Shown: piece by piece, positions 53,019 to 63,326 of the stretch
How positions within the stretch are numbered: the stretch's first letter is position 1
Layout: each line of letters begins with the position of its first letter
NCBI GenBank assembly: GCA_019828545.1
Contig: JACVRA010000099.1
Location: 158,426-222,425, forward strand
Source of the DNA: Paracamarosporium sp. OC-R06-R3
Lineage: Eukaryota; Ascomycota; Dothideomycetes; Pleosporales; Didymosphaeriaceae
DNA: 64,000 nt
Direction: 5' to 3'
Position numbers and translations under genes: made by a program
The notes under the pieces: generated by a model
The model's database searches: none
The model's input: only the letters and a program-made list of their open reading frames with translations
Told to the model about the DNA's origin: nothing

Positions 53019-54617
53019 ACTTGAATCCATCTGCTGTGGGATAGACTCCAATACCTACACTCACGCTATCACTAATTGCCTCTTCACGATACTTCACAGT
53101 CTATACAATTTCTTTGATTCATGTCTGTACAGCATGGCTTGGGGCATCCTCGTTCTCTCAACTCGGCCTTAGATGTGCGCTACTCAGTTTTTTTCCAAGC
53201 AGAACCTTAGCTACTAGGACTAGGTCCGAAGCCTGGAGACCAGTCGTGTGGATGAAATTAGCATAGGGGGAGGGGGGTTGCACGATATGTTGGCCAAGCT
53301 TCGGGGCGCTAGATGGCTGTTGGGAATGGAACGACATGAATGGGAATGCAATGATGGCGTTTTATCAGACGGTTTGAATTGGGTTTTGGTTCGTTCAGGT
53401 TAGCAGGCAGGCATGCATAGCATCAGTCAATACTTGCGTGTTTAGCGGGAATACACATTGGTAACTACAAGCATTATAAGTGATGGGTGGGCATGGTTGT
53501 GAGTGTTGTCGTTCTGATGAGAGATGAGATGAGATCGTAAATCAATTATACTCACTCAGTTAGAGCCTAGATATGGGCACAACATGTCACTGGAGTAGCT
53601 TAGGTTTCTCGCCTTCAAATATCCCACGCGCAACATGTTTGTAACAGGTTGGATGGCGACAATATGGAACGCCGGGTGCTCCGTGCTAGGAAAATCATGG
53701 TACCACCCGCGCCTCGGCTCTATCCTGAGAGACCAAAAAAAAAACAGAGGCAAGACAGGACTTAACGCACGCTTAAAGTTATCAAGCAGCAAGCTATCAA
53801 AATGCATGGCATCATCATCGCCACATGGCTACATGGCTTAGTTCCTCCCAAATACGTGAGAAGATTCTTACTGTCTAGTTCAGATTTTGTTCTTCTTGCC
53901 TCACGGAGCGGAGGGAGGTCGCTTTATCTTGAACGAGCTACTTCGTGAGATGGGCTTCATCGGTGGTTTGGACTTCGCAAGAGAGATGTGTGGCGTGCGA
54001 TTGAACTACCCTTTGAAGGAAGACATGGACCCTTGAGGGGTGGTTTATTGTACACAATGTAGTTGGATAAGGTGGAGAGTCTCGTTATTGTCGTTTTTGC
54101 GAAAATGAAGGATGCAAGGGTCTTGGCATGGGTTCGTGTACCGCCATATACAGCGTGGTCGGTCCTATCTCCTTCTGGTGGTGTATATATATCGGGCGTG
54201 GATTTTTATTCTTACTATGGGACTTGAGTGTATACGCTGCGTGGGGCATATTTATTGTATTCGGGGTCGAAGAAGCGCGTCTTTGCTAAACGAAAAAGAA
54301 AAGGGTTCGACGTGTTTGGTAAATTGTTGATTGGGCTTTAGATGGATGTAGTTGTGCATATTGAAGGCTTGGTGTGGTAACTTAAGCTCTCAATGATGGT
54401 TGTCTTCGCTTAGGTATCTTGCATTGATCACTGTTATCTCAAGTAAACAGGTTAACATGCGGGATTTATTTGCAAAATCTACATGTGATTCGAAGAGTTG
54501 AGTGAGGATCCCAAAGATTCACCTGTCAAACGCCAATCATCCCACCGGGTATACACTTCCAAAAATACTAAAGTGAAGAGATCCATGCGCACCCTCTCCG
54601 TTCGACCTAATCCGCAT
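53019..54617. other. Long gene-poor convergent region
   Basis: About 1.6 kb between the 3' ends of the RBR ligase (+) and the FAD monooxygenase (-). Only short ORFs (53556-53807 minus, 53635-53841 plus, 54112-54330 plus) without motif. A 9-base A run lies near 53736-53744. No repeat or RNA gene recognised. Confidence 0.45.
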
Positions 54618-55913
54618 CTATGACTCGGCCAACTTCAACTCAGGATACTCGGGAAGAGGCCACGCCTCGAGTCCGGTCTTCTCCTTTTGCTCCGGCACCA
54701 TCTTCATGATGAGCTTGTCGAGCTTCAGTGTAGTTACCGCGCGCAACCCATTCCGAAGAAGCCACACAACTAGCGGGGATGATGGGAGAGTTACGTTTCC
54801 ACTAAGAACCTGCGCCAGCCCGATAGGTTTCTTCATCACCTCGTTGTATGACTTGAGTGCGGCGTCCACGTCAGATGGTTGCCTTGCGAGCTCGCCCGCG
54901 AGAATATAAGCGCCGATGAAAGACGATGTTGTTCCTTTGCCAGTCGCGACGCTGGGACAGTATCCCGCATCGCCGACCATGACTACGCGACCTTTGTAGA
55001 GTGAGGGTAGCTTAACTTGTGCGAGTTGGTGCGCGTTGAAATCGTCTGCCGTTTGCATACCCTCGAGGAACCGGTCCGTTTCCCAGCCTGCGCCTTTGAA
55101 CGTCTCTGCCCAAGCTGCCTTCTGCACAGCCATCGGCTTCTTGTACGTCTCTTTGATCTTGTCCGTGTTGCTTGAGGTAAACAGGTAGATCTGTGTTTCC
55201 GGGCGGCCACCATTCCTCACCATCATGGCACGACTTCTCGGCGCGAAGAACAGTCGCGCAAGCGAATTGTCGCTAGCAGCGCGTGGGATGGTGAAGTACG
55301 CAACCTGCGACCCTAGCTCCTTGAACGCCTCCTTGCTCACTTCCTCCCCATACACCATCTTTCTCGTTCTCGAATTCTGTCCATCAGCACCAACAACAAG
55401 ATCGAACGTCTTCTCCCGGCCATCTTCAAATGTAATATCCACTCCCTTCCCATCATCACGCTGCACTAACCCCTTCACCGTAGTGCCAAACTCATACTTC
55501 AACCCCCCCTCTCGCAAACCACTCTCCTCGAGCTTCTTCCGCTCAGCTACCCCAGCTTCATACAGCACCTTCACCATATCTCCTCGCATAATCTCGATCT
55601 CGTTCGTAAGGCCCCCAAACCCCTCCGTACCACCATTTGTCTTTATGCCATAATGCGCCAGTCGTTCACCTTTTGCACCAACGATCTCAGAGCCAGTTTC
55701 TTCAACGTGGTACTTGGCCATGGTGTCGAGGAGCCCCATTTTTCGCATGATGGGCGTGCCTTGAGCTTTGAAATCGAGCTGTAGGCCAGTGGCGCGGAGT
55801 GCGGGAGCGCGCTCGATGACAGTTACGGTGTGGAGCGGGTTGGAGCGCTGGAGGAGGATGGCAAGGGTCGGGCCGCAGACGCCAGCGCCGATGATGAGGA
55901 TGTTGAGCGACAT
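54618..55913 (-). CDS. FAD-dependent monooxygenase (aromatic hydroxylase / TetX-like)
   Basis: Group A flavin monooxygenase, 431 residues, single exon. The FAD-binding GxGxxG is LNILIIGAGVCGPTLAILLQRS at the start, with an acidic residue in TVIERAP. The DG motif is LVVGADGQNSRTR and the GD motif is VVMVGDAGYCPSVATGKGTTSSFIGAYILA, both typical of PHBH-type hydroxylases. A C-terminal extension (VVWLLRNGLRAVTTLKLDKLIMKM) may associate with a membrane. Substrate could be an aromatic metabolite, antibiotic or other phenol; no biosynthetic neighbours are evident. No signal peptide. Confidence 0.93.
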   Translation of the reverse strand: MSLNILIIGAGVCGPTLAILLQRSNPLHTVTVIERAPALRATGLQLDFKAQGTPIMRKMGLLDTMAKYHVEETGSEIVGAKGERLAHYGIKTNGGTEGFGGLTNEIEIMRGDMVKVLYEAGVAERKKLEESGLREGGLKYEFGTTVKGLVQRDDGKGVDITFEDGREKTFDLVVGADGQNSRTRKMVYGEEVSKEAFKELGSQVAYFTIPRAASDNSLARLFFAPRSRAMMVRNGGRPETQIYLFTSSNTDKIKETYKKPMAVQKAAWAETFKGAGWETDRFLEGMQTADDFNAHQLAQVKLPSLYKGRVVMVGDAGYCPSVATGKGTTSSFIGAYILAGELARQPSDVDAALKSYNEVMKKPIGLAQVLSGNVTLPSSPLVVWLLRNGLRAVTTLKLDKLIMKMVPEQKEKTGLEAWPLPEYPELKLAES

Positions 55914-56684
55914 GTTTACAAGTTGGATCTGATGCCAGGAGAAGATACCACAGTCGTGGATGGGCAGGTCGTGAAGCTAACGCGAAGGCTTGGAGAGACA
56001 AAAGAACCTTAAAGCGTGAAGACTAGGCTTGAGGAGAATTTTCCACCGCCTTTTTATCTCGATTCAGGCATCGCGGATATCCATGGTGTTGAGGTGGTGA
56101 TGTGCGTGACTAGGCCGACTTCTCCGTTTTTGGGGGCTCTATGTCCGACGACATCGCCGCAACACCATAGTTGGGCACGCGTGGGCCAGACGATCGGACG
56201 AGACTCGTAGCAACCGGAGCAGAATAAAATCGGGGTTTCGGGAGCGTCGTATTTCCGATACGACCGACGATTTTCTTTTCTTTGGAACCGGTCGCGAAGG
56301 ATGAAAACTCCCCATACGCGCTTGTAATTTTTTGGGTTTCAATTACCCGCAGGAAACATGGCTGCCTTCCACTTCGGATAAACTTGGGGGAGGCCAAGCC
56401 CTGTGGGACGCGTGAATGCGTCAACTAGGAAGATGAGCCAATTTCTGCAGACACACTACTTTGCGGACGCACGCTGCTAGGATGAACGATTTTGGTACCG
56501 TTTTCTGTTCGTTTCAATGCACTTGATTCAACAGCAAGTGATTTGAATTGATGTACAAGGAGAAGCTGTGCCCTTGCATTATCGTATGTATCGTGAGGAA
56601 CGTGGTATCATATCTACTTCTAAACCGAAAGTGTTGTATAACTCGGACAACCCATAACGCCACGATTCTGTCGTCTAGAACCTG
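55914..56684. other. Intergenic, FAD monooxygenase 5' to sirtuin 3'
   Basis: About 770 bases between minus-strand genes. It carries the monooxygenase promoter. The small ORFs at 56110-56424 (-) and 56139-56342 (-) overlap each other and look random. Confidence 0.4.
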
Positions 56685-57925
56685 TTAGAGCGAAGACTTG
56701 TTTAACCAGGGAAAGACGTGACGCAGCCCGCCGCTGCCCGAGTCGCTTCCAGCCGCTGCTTTGTCTAATTCGCCTATCTGTCCGGGCGTGATGGGCGCCG
56801 TTGGACCATCCCTAGCTTCGTCGTCCTGTACCCTTGCGAACTTGTTGTCTACATGGTTTTCTAGCCATGTGTGCTGATCCTGGGTGAGCTTGAGGTTCTC
56901 ATCGATTTCCTTAGTGAGCTTATCGACCTCATCTTGCAACTGTTCATCACGGCTCTTCTTTGGCTCGTCTTCCTTCTGCGCCGGTTGCACCTGGCCAGGT
57001 CGCGCTGTCTGTGCCCATAAACTTTCTAGCTCTTCAAGCCAACCGCATGCCTCAGCAAGCTTCTTCACACCGGTATCGCAGTCCTCTATCAAAAGCACGT
57101 CATCTGCCCTTGAGCCCATCTCGCCGACTTGTTCCGAGTTTATCAGAACTCTAGGTGTGCCATCGCTGCACATCATGGGCAGAGATGCGAAAGGCTGGAC
57201 GCTCAGGCTGGTGCCCATGACTATGCATAGGTCAGCTTCGGAAGGTAGCGAACGGTTCTCGAAGAAATCTGCGGGTAGCTGTTCGCCAAAGAATACGATC
57301 TCGGGTTTCACAAGGCCCTCACATGATTCCCGGGTGCAGGTTGGAACCGATTTCTCGTGGATGGCCTTCTTCATCAGGTCGTCGGGATAAGACGTCTTGC
57401 AATCGATGCAGCTCTGCCGCGCAAAGCTGCCATGTGCCTCCACGATCTTGTCGCCCGGTACACCTGCTTCGCGCTCAAGACAATCGATGTTTTGTGTGAA
57501 CAGCTTCAGCAGCAGCCCCTTTTGATGCAGCAGGTTTATGAACGAGTGTGTGATGGTTGGCCGGTAGTTGCCGGGGTACAGCTCTTGGGCGAGCGTGTAG
57601 AATGGCAGCGGATTGCCTCGAAAGTAGCCAATGTCGAAGACGGCTTCGGCGTACGGTAGATTGAGGCGCGCGAGATTTGCGTAGAGGCCCGTCTCTGGTG
57701 ATCGGAAGTCTGGTATGCCGGCCGATGTGCTGATGCCTGCGCCAGTCTGCGCGCCGGTCAGCATCTTGCTAGAGCAGAGGTGTGCACGATTGATGCGCCT
57801 ACCATGACCACAACGCGCCGCGCCCGTCCATCCCTGATGAACTCGGCGACAGCCTCGAGCGTGCGGCTCTTCAGCGTCTGCGGGGGCGTCTTCTCATCCA
57901 CCATGCGCGACTCATCCTGGCCCAT
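56685..57925 (-). CDS. HST2: Sirtuin NAD-dependent deacetylase, HST2 type
   Basis: Removes acyl groups from lysines using NAD. Two minus-strand exons, 57925-57803 and 57746-56685 (intron 56 bases), give 394 residues. The splice joins VVVM to TGAGISTSAGIPDFRS, the NAD-binding loop (from residue 42). TQNIDCLER (125-133) and the catalytic His146 in EAHGSFA follow. Zinc is held by Cys154/Cys157 (CIDC) and Cys178/Cys183 (CTRESC). The NAD-site blocks MGTSLSVQPFA and LINSEQVG complete the fold. The start MGQDESRMVDEKTPPQTL resembles fungal HST2. A charged helical tail of about 100 residues (SRDEQLQDEVDKLTKEIDENLK) follows the domain. Cytosolic/nuclear shuttling is expected for HST2. Confidence 0.94.
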
Positions 57926-58792
57926 CTTGCGGTGCCTCCCAACCTTGCCTCTGTTGCTGTTGCGGCCCTTCTCTTGGTTGCGCCAGTTCCTGCCCTGCTG
58001 CGGCTGCTGGCGGTGGGGTTTGTGTTTGCGACCTATGGTGAAGCGCGTGCAATTGACGGTGCAGAGAGGGCGTACGAAAAGGCGCGTGATTGTCGTGGTG
58101 GAACTTTTGTCGCAACCCCGCCAGAGCTCACCCCGTCGAAAAATAGCGCGGGCGTCCCACGAACTCATGCGTCACGCACGCCAAGACATGGCTGTATTGT
58201 TAGCCTACCTTACCTGCGATGCTCCTTTTGCTAGCGCTCTTCGATCTAGTCTCCTTGCCATTCCAGCAGTCGATTCTAATTGCTGGAGATTGGCCGGTTC
58301 TGTTTGCGCACCACGTGGTCACATCGCATATCACATGTCAGAGCGCGTTCGACTTCGCGCCTCATCCATCCTCAATGGCCTCACCTTTCTCGCCCATAGT
58401 AGCAACCACGGCCATGAGCCTCTCTCGAGTCGACACCTGTTGTGCAGTTTCTTTGTCTGTCTTCAGCAGCTTCAGGCGTCCAGTCCATCAGGTCCGTGTT
58501 CAACGGCCAAGAAGCCCCATAACTAAACCCTACTCATCCTCGGGTCCTCACTGGCTTTTCGTGCAATCTAATCCTTGATGAGCTGTACTACTACCGCCTT
58601 TTGGTTTTGCCTCAATGGACAAGCTCCTTTTGCCATGGGCGCGCTATGTGTCCCAGCTAACCATCCTTGTGTGCCCCAGTGTTTCACAAAAAACTCAGCT
58701 CTGCAGTCCCTTATAATCCTTCCGTCTCTGTTTCCCATGTCTTCCCGTTCAACGCCCTACTGCCTCTAGATGACGCAAGCAGTCAACGAGTC
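57926..58792. promoter_or_regulatory. Divergent region, HST2 / membrane protein
   Basis: About 870 bases between divergent start codons. The minus-strand frame is open upstream of HST2 to 58168, but the family-like start is 57925. The right half is CT-rich leader-type sequence. Plus-strand frames (57780-58526, 58219-58578) have no protein-like motif. Confidence 0.4.
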
Positions 58793-59845
58793 ATGGCGAA
58801 ATCGTCATCTAAAACCTTGTTCACCGCGTCTTCACAATACACCCCTAGGAATCGTGGCCCTATAACGACTGCGTTTGTCCCTCCGGCATCATGTCTGGCG
58901 ACCCCCACTCTGGGCCCCAAGCAAAACCTCTATTTTGGCCATCAGGGCCAGTTCAATTATTTTGATCCCGCGTGCTTTCCTCTCGGAACCGTGTCGAGCC
59001 AGAGCCTTCAGAGTGCACATTGGGGCTTATACTATTGTGCGCCTCACTTTCGCCTGCCTTTTACCTGGTCGACTGACCTCTCACAGACAGTCCTGCGATA
59101 TGCCCTTCAGGGTGGAATCAAGTTCGAACATATGCGAAAACCGTCCTTGGCTTCAGCGAGGATATATCTTTGGGCCAAGATACTTCCGCAGCTTTATGTT
59201 GTCCTTCGTAAGTAAATGCCGCCTACCCGAAGACAAAGAGCATTAGAAATTTAATAACTTGTCAGAGGCTATGCTTCGGTCAGCCCACTCGGTCACGGCC
59301 ATAAATGCTCATCCGCCTTCACACAGGACCAGGTCGTCCCGTATATCTACCCTACGCTGAAAGGCCCTGGTGATTGGGACTTGCCAGTGTCCACAAGCAC
59401 ACTTCCTACACCATCGGTTGTGATAGGGGATGGTGTGATAGTAATGTGGCAGGAATCAGATGAAGAAGTTCTGGCTGCCGCTTCGCGAGAGACGTCGACA
59501 TCACAGACCGATTCCTCTAATTCGGTGGCGACATCTACTTCCACAACATCACCATCGGCCTCACCATCAACCTCATCAGCTGCTGCTGCAGGTTTATCGA
59601 CGGGAGCAAAAGCCGGTATTGGTGTTGGAGTGGCAATTGGCGCCCTTGCTGCTATAGCGCTTGGGTTGCTACTTCTCAAGCGAAGAAAGAGAAATTCAGG
59701 AAATCCAGGAAGCCTATCCGCGCAGACAGCCCCGGGAGAGCTCGATGCAGGACGAACCAATGTGGTGGAAGCAGCCGCACCGGAACCACCGAAAGAAATA
59801 TACAGCCAAACGAGAAGTGAACCGGTCCATGAGCTACCACCATAA
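58793..59845 (+). CDS. Single-pass Ser/Thr-rich membrane protein of unknown function
   Basis: Three exons, 58793-59036, 59087-59207 and 59266-59845, give 314 residues. Introns are 50 and 58 bases. Correct splicing shifts frame twice and reveals a Cys-containing outer domain: RGPITTAFVPPASC, NLYFGHQGQFNYFDPACFP, then GLYYYSPAICPSGW and ALCCPSGYASV. This pattern recurs in fungal surface proteins with a CPSGW block. A Ser/Thr-rich stalk (residues about 195-235) leads to one membrane span (238-259, GVGVAIGALAAIALGLLLL), a stop-transfer KRRKR and a 50-residue cytosolic tail. No clear signal peptide is seen at the N-terminus, so topology is inferred. It may be a cell-wall sensor or receptor-like protein. 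Confidence 0.8.
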
Positions 59846-60866
59846 ATATGGATATACATGTATCTCAGATGCATCCGTTAGTCTGTCCGATTCAAATGGC
59901 AGCACTGAAGCTAAGCACGAAAGGCGAGAAGCTAATTTACCTCGAAAAGTTTCAGGTTCCTGGGATTCCGGGCGCTGGAGATAGATGTGTGAGGACTATC
60001 CGAAGTAACGTTGAAGTCTGTGCGGGACGCGAATGTGCTTCCAGAATGAATGGAGAACTACACTGTAATCGTAATCCTCAAATTGTTCGGTCGCAGATCG
60101 CACGGAACGATGGAGAATATAGTATTGTTGTGATGGAAGATCGGGGAAGAGACAAGCGCTTTAACCTATTCCGGTCTACCGTACCTTGATCTCCGTCCGA
60201 CGATCCTGGGGCGGGCGAGCTGGATGGCTGCGCCTCTCCAGCAAATCTCCATCGCAGCACAAGCTGCATGCCTTTACCCTTCCTCTCGAAAAAAACGCCT
60301 TTGGCCTGAATCAGTCGCTAATGATACGGCATTGATGCATATCTACAGAAGTCGCTGCATGCTCCCTGGCAAGCTGGAGCATTTCGCGCCGCCCAAGCTT
60401 TAAAAATGGCCTTGCACAGTAAAGCCACCCATCACACGACGTGCGACCGGAGTTCTGAACAGTATGTGGAGCACTGAATCCTCATTACCTCATTACCTCA
60501 TACGCCTTTCCCTTGCAATGGAAGGTGGTGTTTCGCTAGTGGCCGCAACGCTTGAAACATCGATGCTTCTCCGTAGAGCAAAATCTCACTCTCCGGCGGG
60601 CGAAGCACTACTCCGGTTCAGGCCATCCATCGGCCAGGATCGAAGGCCTCGCCCTGAGCCTCCTACCTACATATATGATTGCTGCACGCATCTATTTCCA
60701 CCCTAGAAGCACTTGGCTGTCTTCATTCATTCATTCTTTTCTCTGTCACTCATTTGACCGATTTCGGTCTTTTACACTCTTTTTGTTCGTTATACCTTGT
60801 GCACTTGCAAGCTTCGTGCACGTTCTTTATTGCTGTTGATTTTGAACTTGCTGCCACACCGAAAAC
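59846..60866. promoter_or_regulatory. Upstream region of the repeat-protein gene
   Basis: About 1 kb without a supported gene. From about 60700 to 60866 the sequence is strongly CT-rich (ATTCATTCATTCTTTTCTC type), a leader typical of highly expressed fungal genes, with a TATA-like ACATATATGA near 60668-60677. Confidence 0.5.
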
Positions 60867-63326
60867 ATGAAGGCTCCTCAAACGACCTTCGTGTTTGCGG
60901 CCCTTCTGGGGCTCGCTGCAGCCTCTGATGACATCCGCTGTGCGGAAAAGTCGATTCCTATTCCCGGTCTTGGCCAGGAGATGACCAGTGCCATGGACTC
61001 CATCATTAAGAGCACCGTCGACCAGGTCTGCGATCACCCCGAGAACTTCATTCCTGATGCGGATGGCATCGCCCAGCTTCTCGGTCTTGACGCCGACCCA
61101 GTGCACTTCCAAATCACACTTCCTGACGCCGTCACCAAGATTTCCTCCGAGGTCTGCCACCGCGTTCTTACTGCCATTATCGGACAGTGCATTGCAGACA
61201 AGAACGTCTGGGGAGGATCCGCTGCCGTGGATGGCGCCCTGTACGAGATCGGCCAGCTCACTGACAAACTCCCTCTCCACATTGGGACGCCCGCGGCTAG
61301 CGATGTTCCCAGTGTGTCGGACGTTGCAGCTATCGCGTCCAACCTGCCCATCTCTTCTATCGCGGCCGAGCTGCCTGCCATCCCGACTGCGGTTCCGACT
61401 GAGGCTTCCGGCCTCCTGGACAAGATTCCTGGTCTATCTGGCCTATTCAAGAGGATGCCTATTAACATTGGCACTTACAATGCTGAGTATTATAAGACGC
61501 ACTACCCCGACTCTGTTCCTTCGAAAACGGAGGGCTCCGGGTCTGAGCCCACGCCTACATCGGATGCTGAGGCGCCTGCAGACGAGGAAGAAGAGCCTAC
61601 TGACGAGGAAGAGCCTACTGATGAGGAAGAGCCTACTGATGAGGAAGAGCCTACTGATGAGGAAGAGCCTACTGACGAGGAGGAACCTGCTGATGAGGAA
61701 GAACCTACTGATGAGGAAGAACCTACTGATGAGGAAGAACCTACTGATGAGGAAGAGCCTACTGACGAGGAGGAACCTACTGATGAGGAAGAACCTACTG
61801 ACGAGGAAGAGCCCACTGATGAGGAAGAGCCTACTGATGAGGAGGAACCTGCTGATGAGGAAGAACCTGCTGATGAGGAAGAACCTGCTGACGAGGAAGA
61901 ACCTACTGACGAGGAAGAACCTACTGACGAAGAAGAGCCTGCTGATGAAGAGGATCCAACTGAAATCGAAGAGCCCGAAGAAGAAGAGCCCGAGGAGTCT
62001 GATGTGCCAACCACTTCAGACGTTGCAATCTCGACCCCCGGCCCTCTTGTCCCAACGCACAGGCCTTACGATCCTGCTCAACCCCTGCCATCCTACGCCG
62101 CAGGAAACGGAACCAACCCCTTCCCTGGAACCGCATCTGGAGCTGTCCCAACTGGCTATGCTCCTGGAACTGCTGTTATGCCCACTGAAACCGCTTCACC
62201 AATTGAGCCTTCGGGTTCTTACAGCAATGGTGACTCTGGCTCCACGATCGTCGACACCCCTACTCCTGTCCCTGAGCCATCATCGGGTTACGGCACTGGT
62301 GAATCTGGATCCAACTCCACAGTCGTCGATACCCCTACTCCCGTCCCTGGGCCTTCGGGTTCTTATGGCACTGGCGAATCTGGATCTAACTCTACGATCG
62401 TCGATGTCCCGACCCCTGTCCCTGAGCCTTCATCAGGTTACGGTACTGGCAACGGCGAGGTCAGCTCAGAAATTGTGGCCTCTACCACTGCGGCACCTGC
62501 AGAGCCGTCTGGCTCTTACGGAACTGGCGAAGGCGAGGTAAGCTCCGATGTTGAGGCTTCGACCACCGCTGCGCCTGCGGAACCTTCTGGCTCTTACGGC
62601 ACCGGCGAGGGTGAAGTCAGCTCAGACATTGCCTCTACCACTGCTGCACCCGCTGAGCCATCTGGCTCGTATGGTACTGGAGAGGGTGAGGTTAGCTCGG
62701 ACATTGAAGCTTCAACTACTGCTGCCCCTGCTGAGCCCTCCGGCTCCTACGGCTCTGGTGAGGGTGAAGTCAGCTCGGACGTAGAAGCCTCATCGACCAT
62801 TTCACCTGAGGAGCCCTCCATCTCCATTCCCACTGGCGATGCTCCAGCGGTCACTCCTACGGGCTCATACCCAACCGGTGGTGAGGAGCCTTCAGGCATC
62901 TACTCATCAGCAGACATCGTCCCAACTAGCGATGCTGCCCCAGCTGAGCCTTCAGGCAATGGCTACAGCAACGGCGAGGGCGAAGCACCTTCTACCACCG
63001 CCGCCGCGGAGGAGCCTTCCATTTCCATTCCGACAGGTGACGCTCCGGCCGTCACTCCATCCGGAACATACCCAACGGGCGATGCTGAAGCTTCAGGCAT
63101 TTACTCCATCCAGACTGTCGAGAACCCTAGCGAAACCGCCCCGCCTGCCGCTCCTGGCACAGGCGATGGCTACCAAGGCGGTCCTGGTGCCGAGGGTCCA
63201 TCCTCCGAAGCACCCACTCCCAGCGTTACCGCAGTAAGTCAGGCTGCGACCACGAGCTGCACCAAGACCACGTTGGAGAAGCGTGCCAGGCCCACGCAGG
63301 CCTCTGTTTTTGTTTGGCCACAGTAA
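60867..63326 (+). CDS. Secreted protein with acidic hexapeptide repeats and Ser/Gly/Tyr-rich repeats
   Basis: Single exon, 819 residues. A signal peptide (about 1-19, FVFAALLGLAAAS) leads to a globular domain of about 190 residues with five or six cysteines (DIRCAEKSIPIPG, DQVCDHPENF, EVCHRVLTAIIGQCI). About 21 tandem hexapeptides of the form P-(T/A)-D-E-E-E follow at residues 237-363, giving a very acidic rod that could bind calcium or cell-wall cations. The rest holds repeats of EPSGSYGTGEGEVSS with STTAAPA, and two copies of EEPSISIPTGDAPAVTP. The end has a dibasic EKRARPTQ and no hydrophobic tail, so a GPI anchor is unlikely. Function unknown; likely cell-wall or matrix protein. Confidence 0.88.
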   Translation: MKAPQTTFVFAALLGLAAASDDIRCAEKSIPIPGLGQEMTSAMDSIIKSTVDQVCDHPENFIPDADGIAQLLGLDADPVHFQITLPDAVTKISSEVCHRVLTAIIGQCIADKNVWGGSAAVDGALYEIGQLTDKLPLHIGTPAASDVPSVSDVAAIASNLPISSIAAELPAIPTAVPTEASGLLDKIPGLSGLFKRMPINIGTYNAEYYKTHYPDSVPSKTEGSGSEPTPTSDAEAPADEEEEPTDEEEPTDEEEPTDEEEPTDEEEPTDEEEPADEEEPTDEEEPTDEEEPTDEEEPTDEEEPTDEEEPTDEEEPTDEEEPTDEEEPADEEEPADEEEPADEEEPTDEEEPTDEEEPADEEDPTEIEEPEEEEPEESDVPTTSDVAISTPGPLVPTHRPYDPAQPLPSYAAGNGTNPFPGTASGAVPTGYAPGTAVMPTETASPIEPSGSYSNGDSGSTIVDTPTPVPEPSSGYGTGESGSNSTVVDTPTPVPGPSGSYGTGESGSNSTIVDVPTPVPEPSSGYGTGNGEVSSEIVASTTAAPAEPSGSYGTGEGEVSSDVEASTTAAPAEPSGSYGTGEGEVSSDIASTTAAPAEPSGSYGTGEGEVSSDIEASTTAAPAEPSGSYGSGEGEVSSDVEASSTISPEEPSISIPTGDAPAVTPTGSYPTGGEEPSGIYSSADIVPTSDAAPAEPSGNGYSNGEGEAPSTTAAAEEPSISIPTGDAPAVTPSGTYPTGDAEASGIYSIQTVENPSETAPPAAPGTGDGYQGGPGAEGPSSEAPTPSVTAVSQAATTSCTKTTLEKRARPTQASVFVWPQ
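61576..61953 (+). repeat. 18-bp coding minisatellite (P-T/A-D-E-E-E units)
   Basis: About 21 in-frame copies of an 18-base unit of the type CCTACTGATGAGGAAGAG, with silent GAT/GAC and GAA/GAG changes and Thr/Ala swaps at position 2. The array keeps all three plus-strand frames and one minus-strand frame open, which explains long shadow ORFs here. Confidence 0.95.
62423..62815 (+). repeat. About 78-bp coding tandem repeat (Gly/Ser/Tyr-rich)
   Basis: Five degenerate copies of about 26 residues (EPSGSYGTGEGEVSS, then D/E-ASTTAAPA), preceded by three related copies with SGSNST-VVDTPTPVP at about 62210-62422. One copy lacks a residue (SSDIASTT). Confidence 0.85.

Noticed and set aside
61576..61953. 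Regular 18-base array as a CRISPR-like or structural repeat
   Set aside because: There are no spacers; the units are contiguous and in frame with a secreted protein.
61502..62014. 170-codon minus-strand Ser/Gly/Val frame
   Set aside because: It is the reverse reading of the 18-base repeat array; open by periodicity, not by coding.
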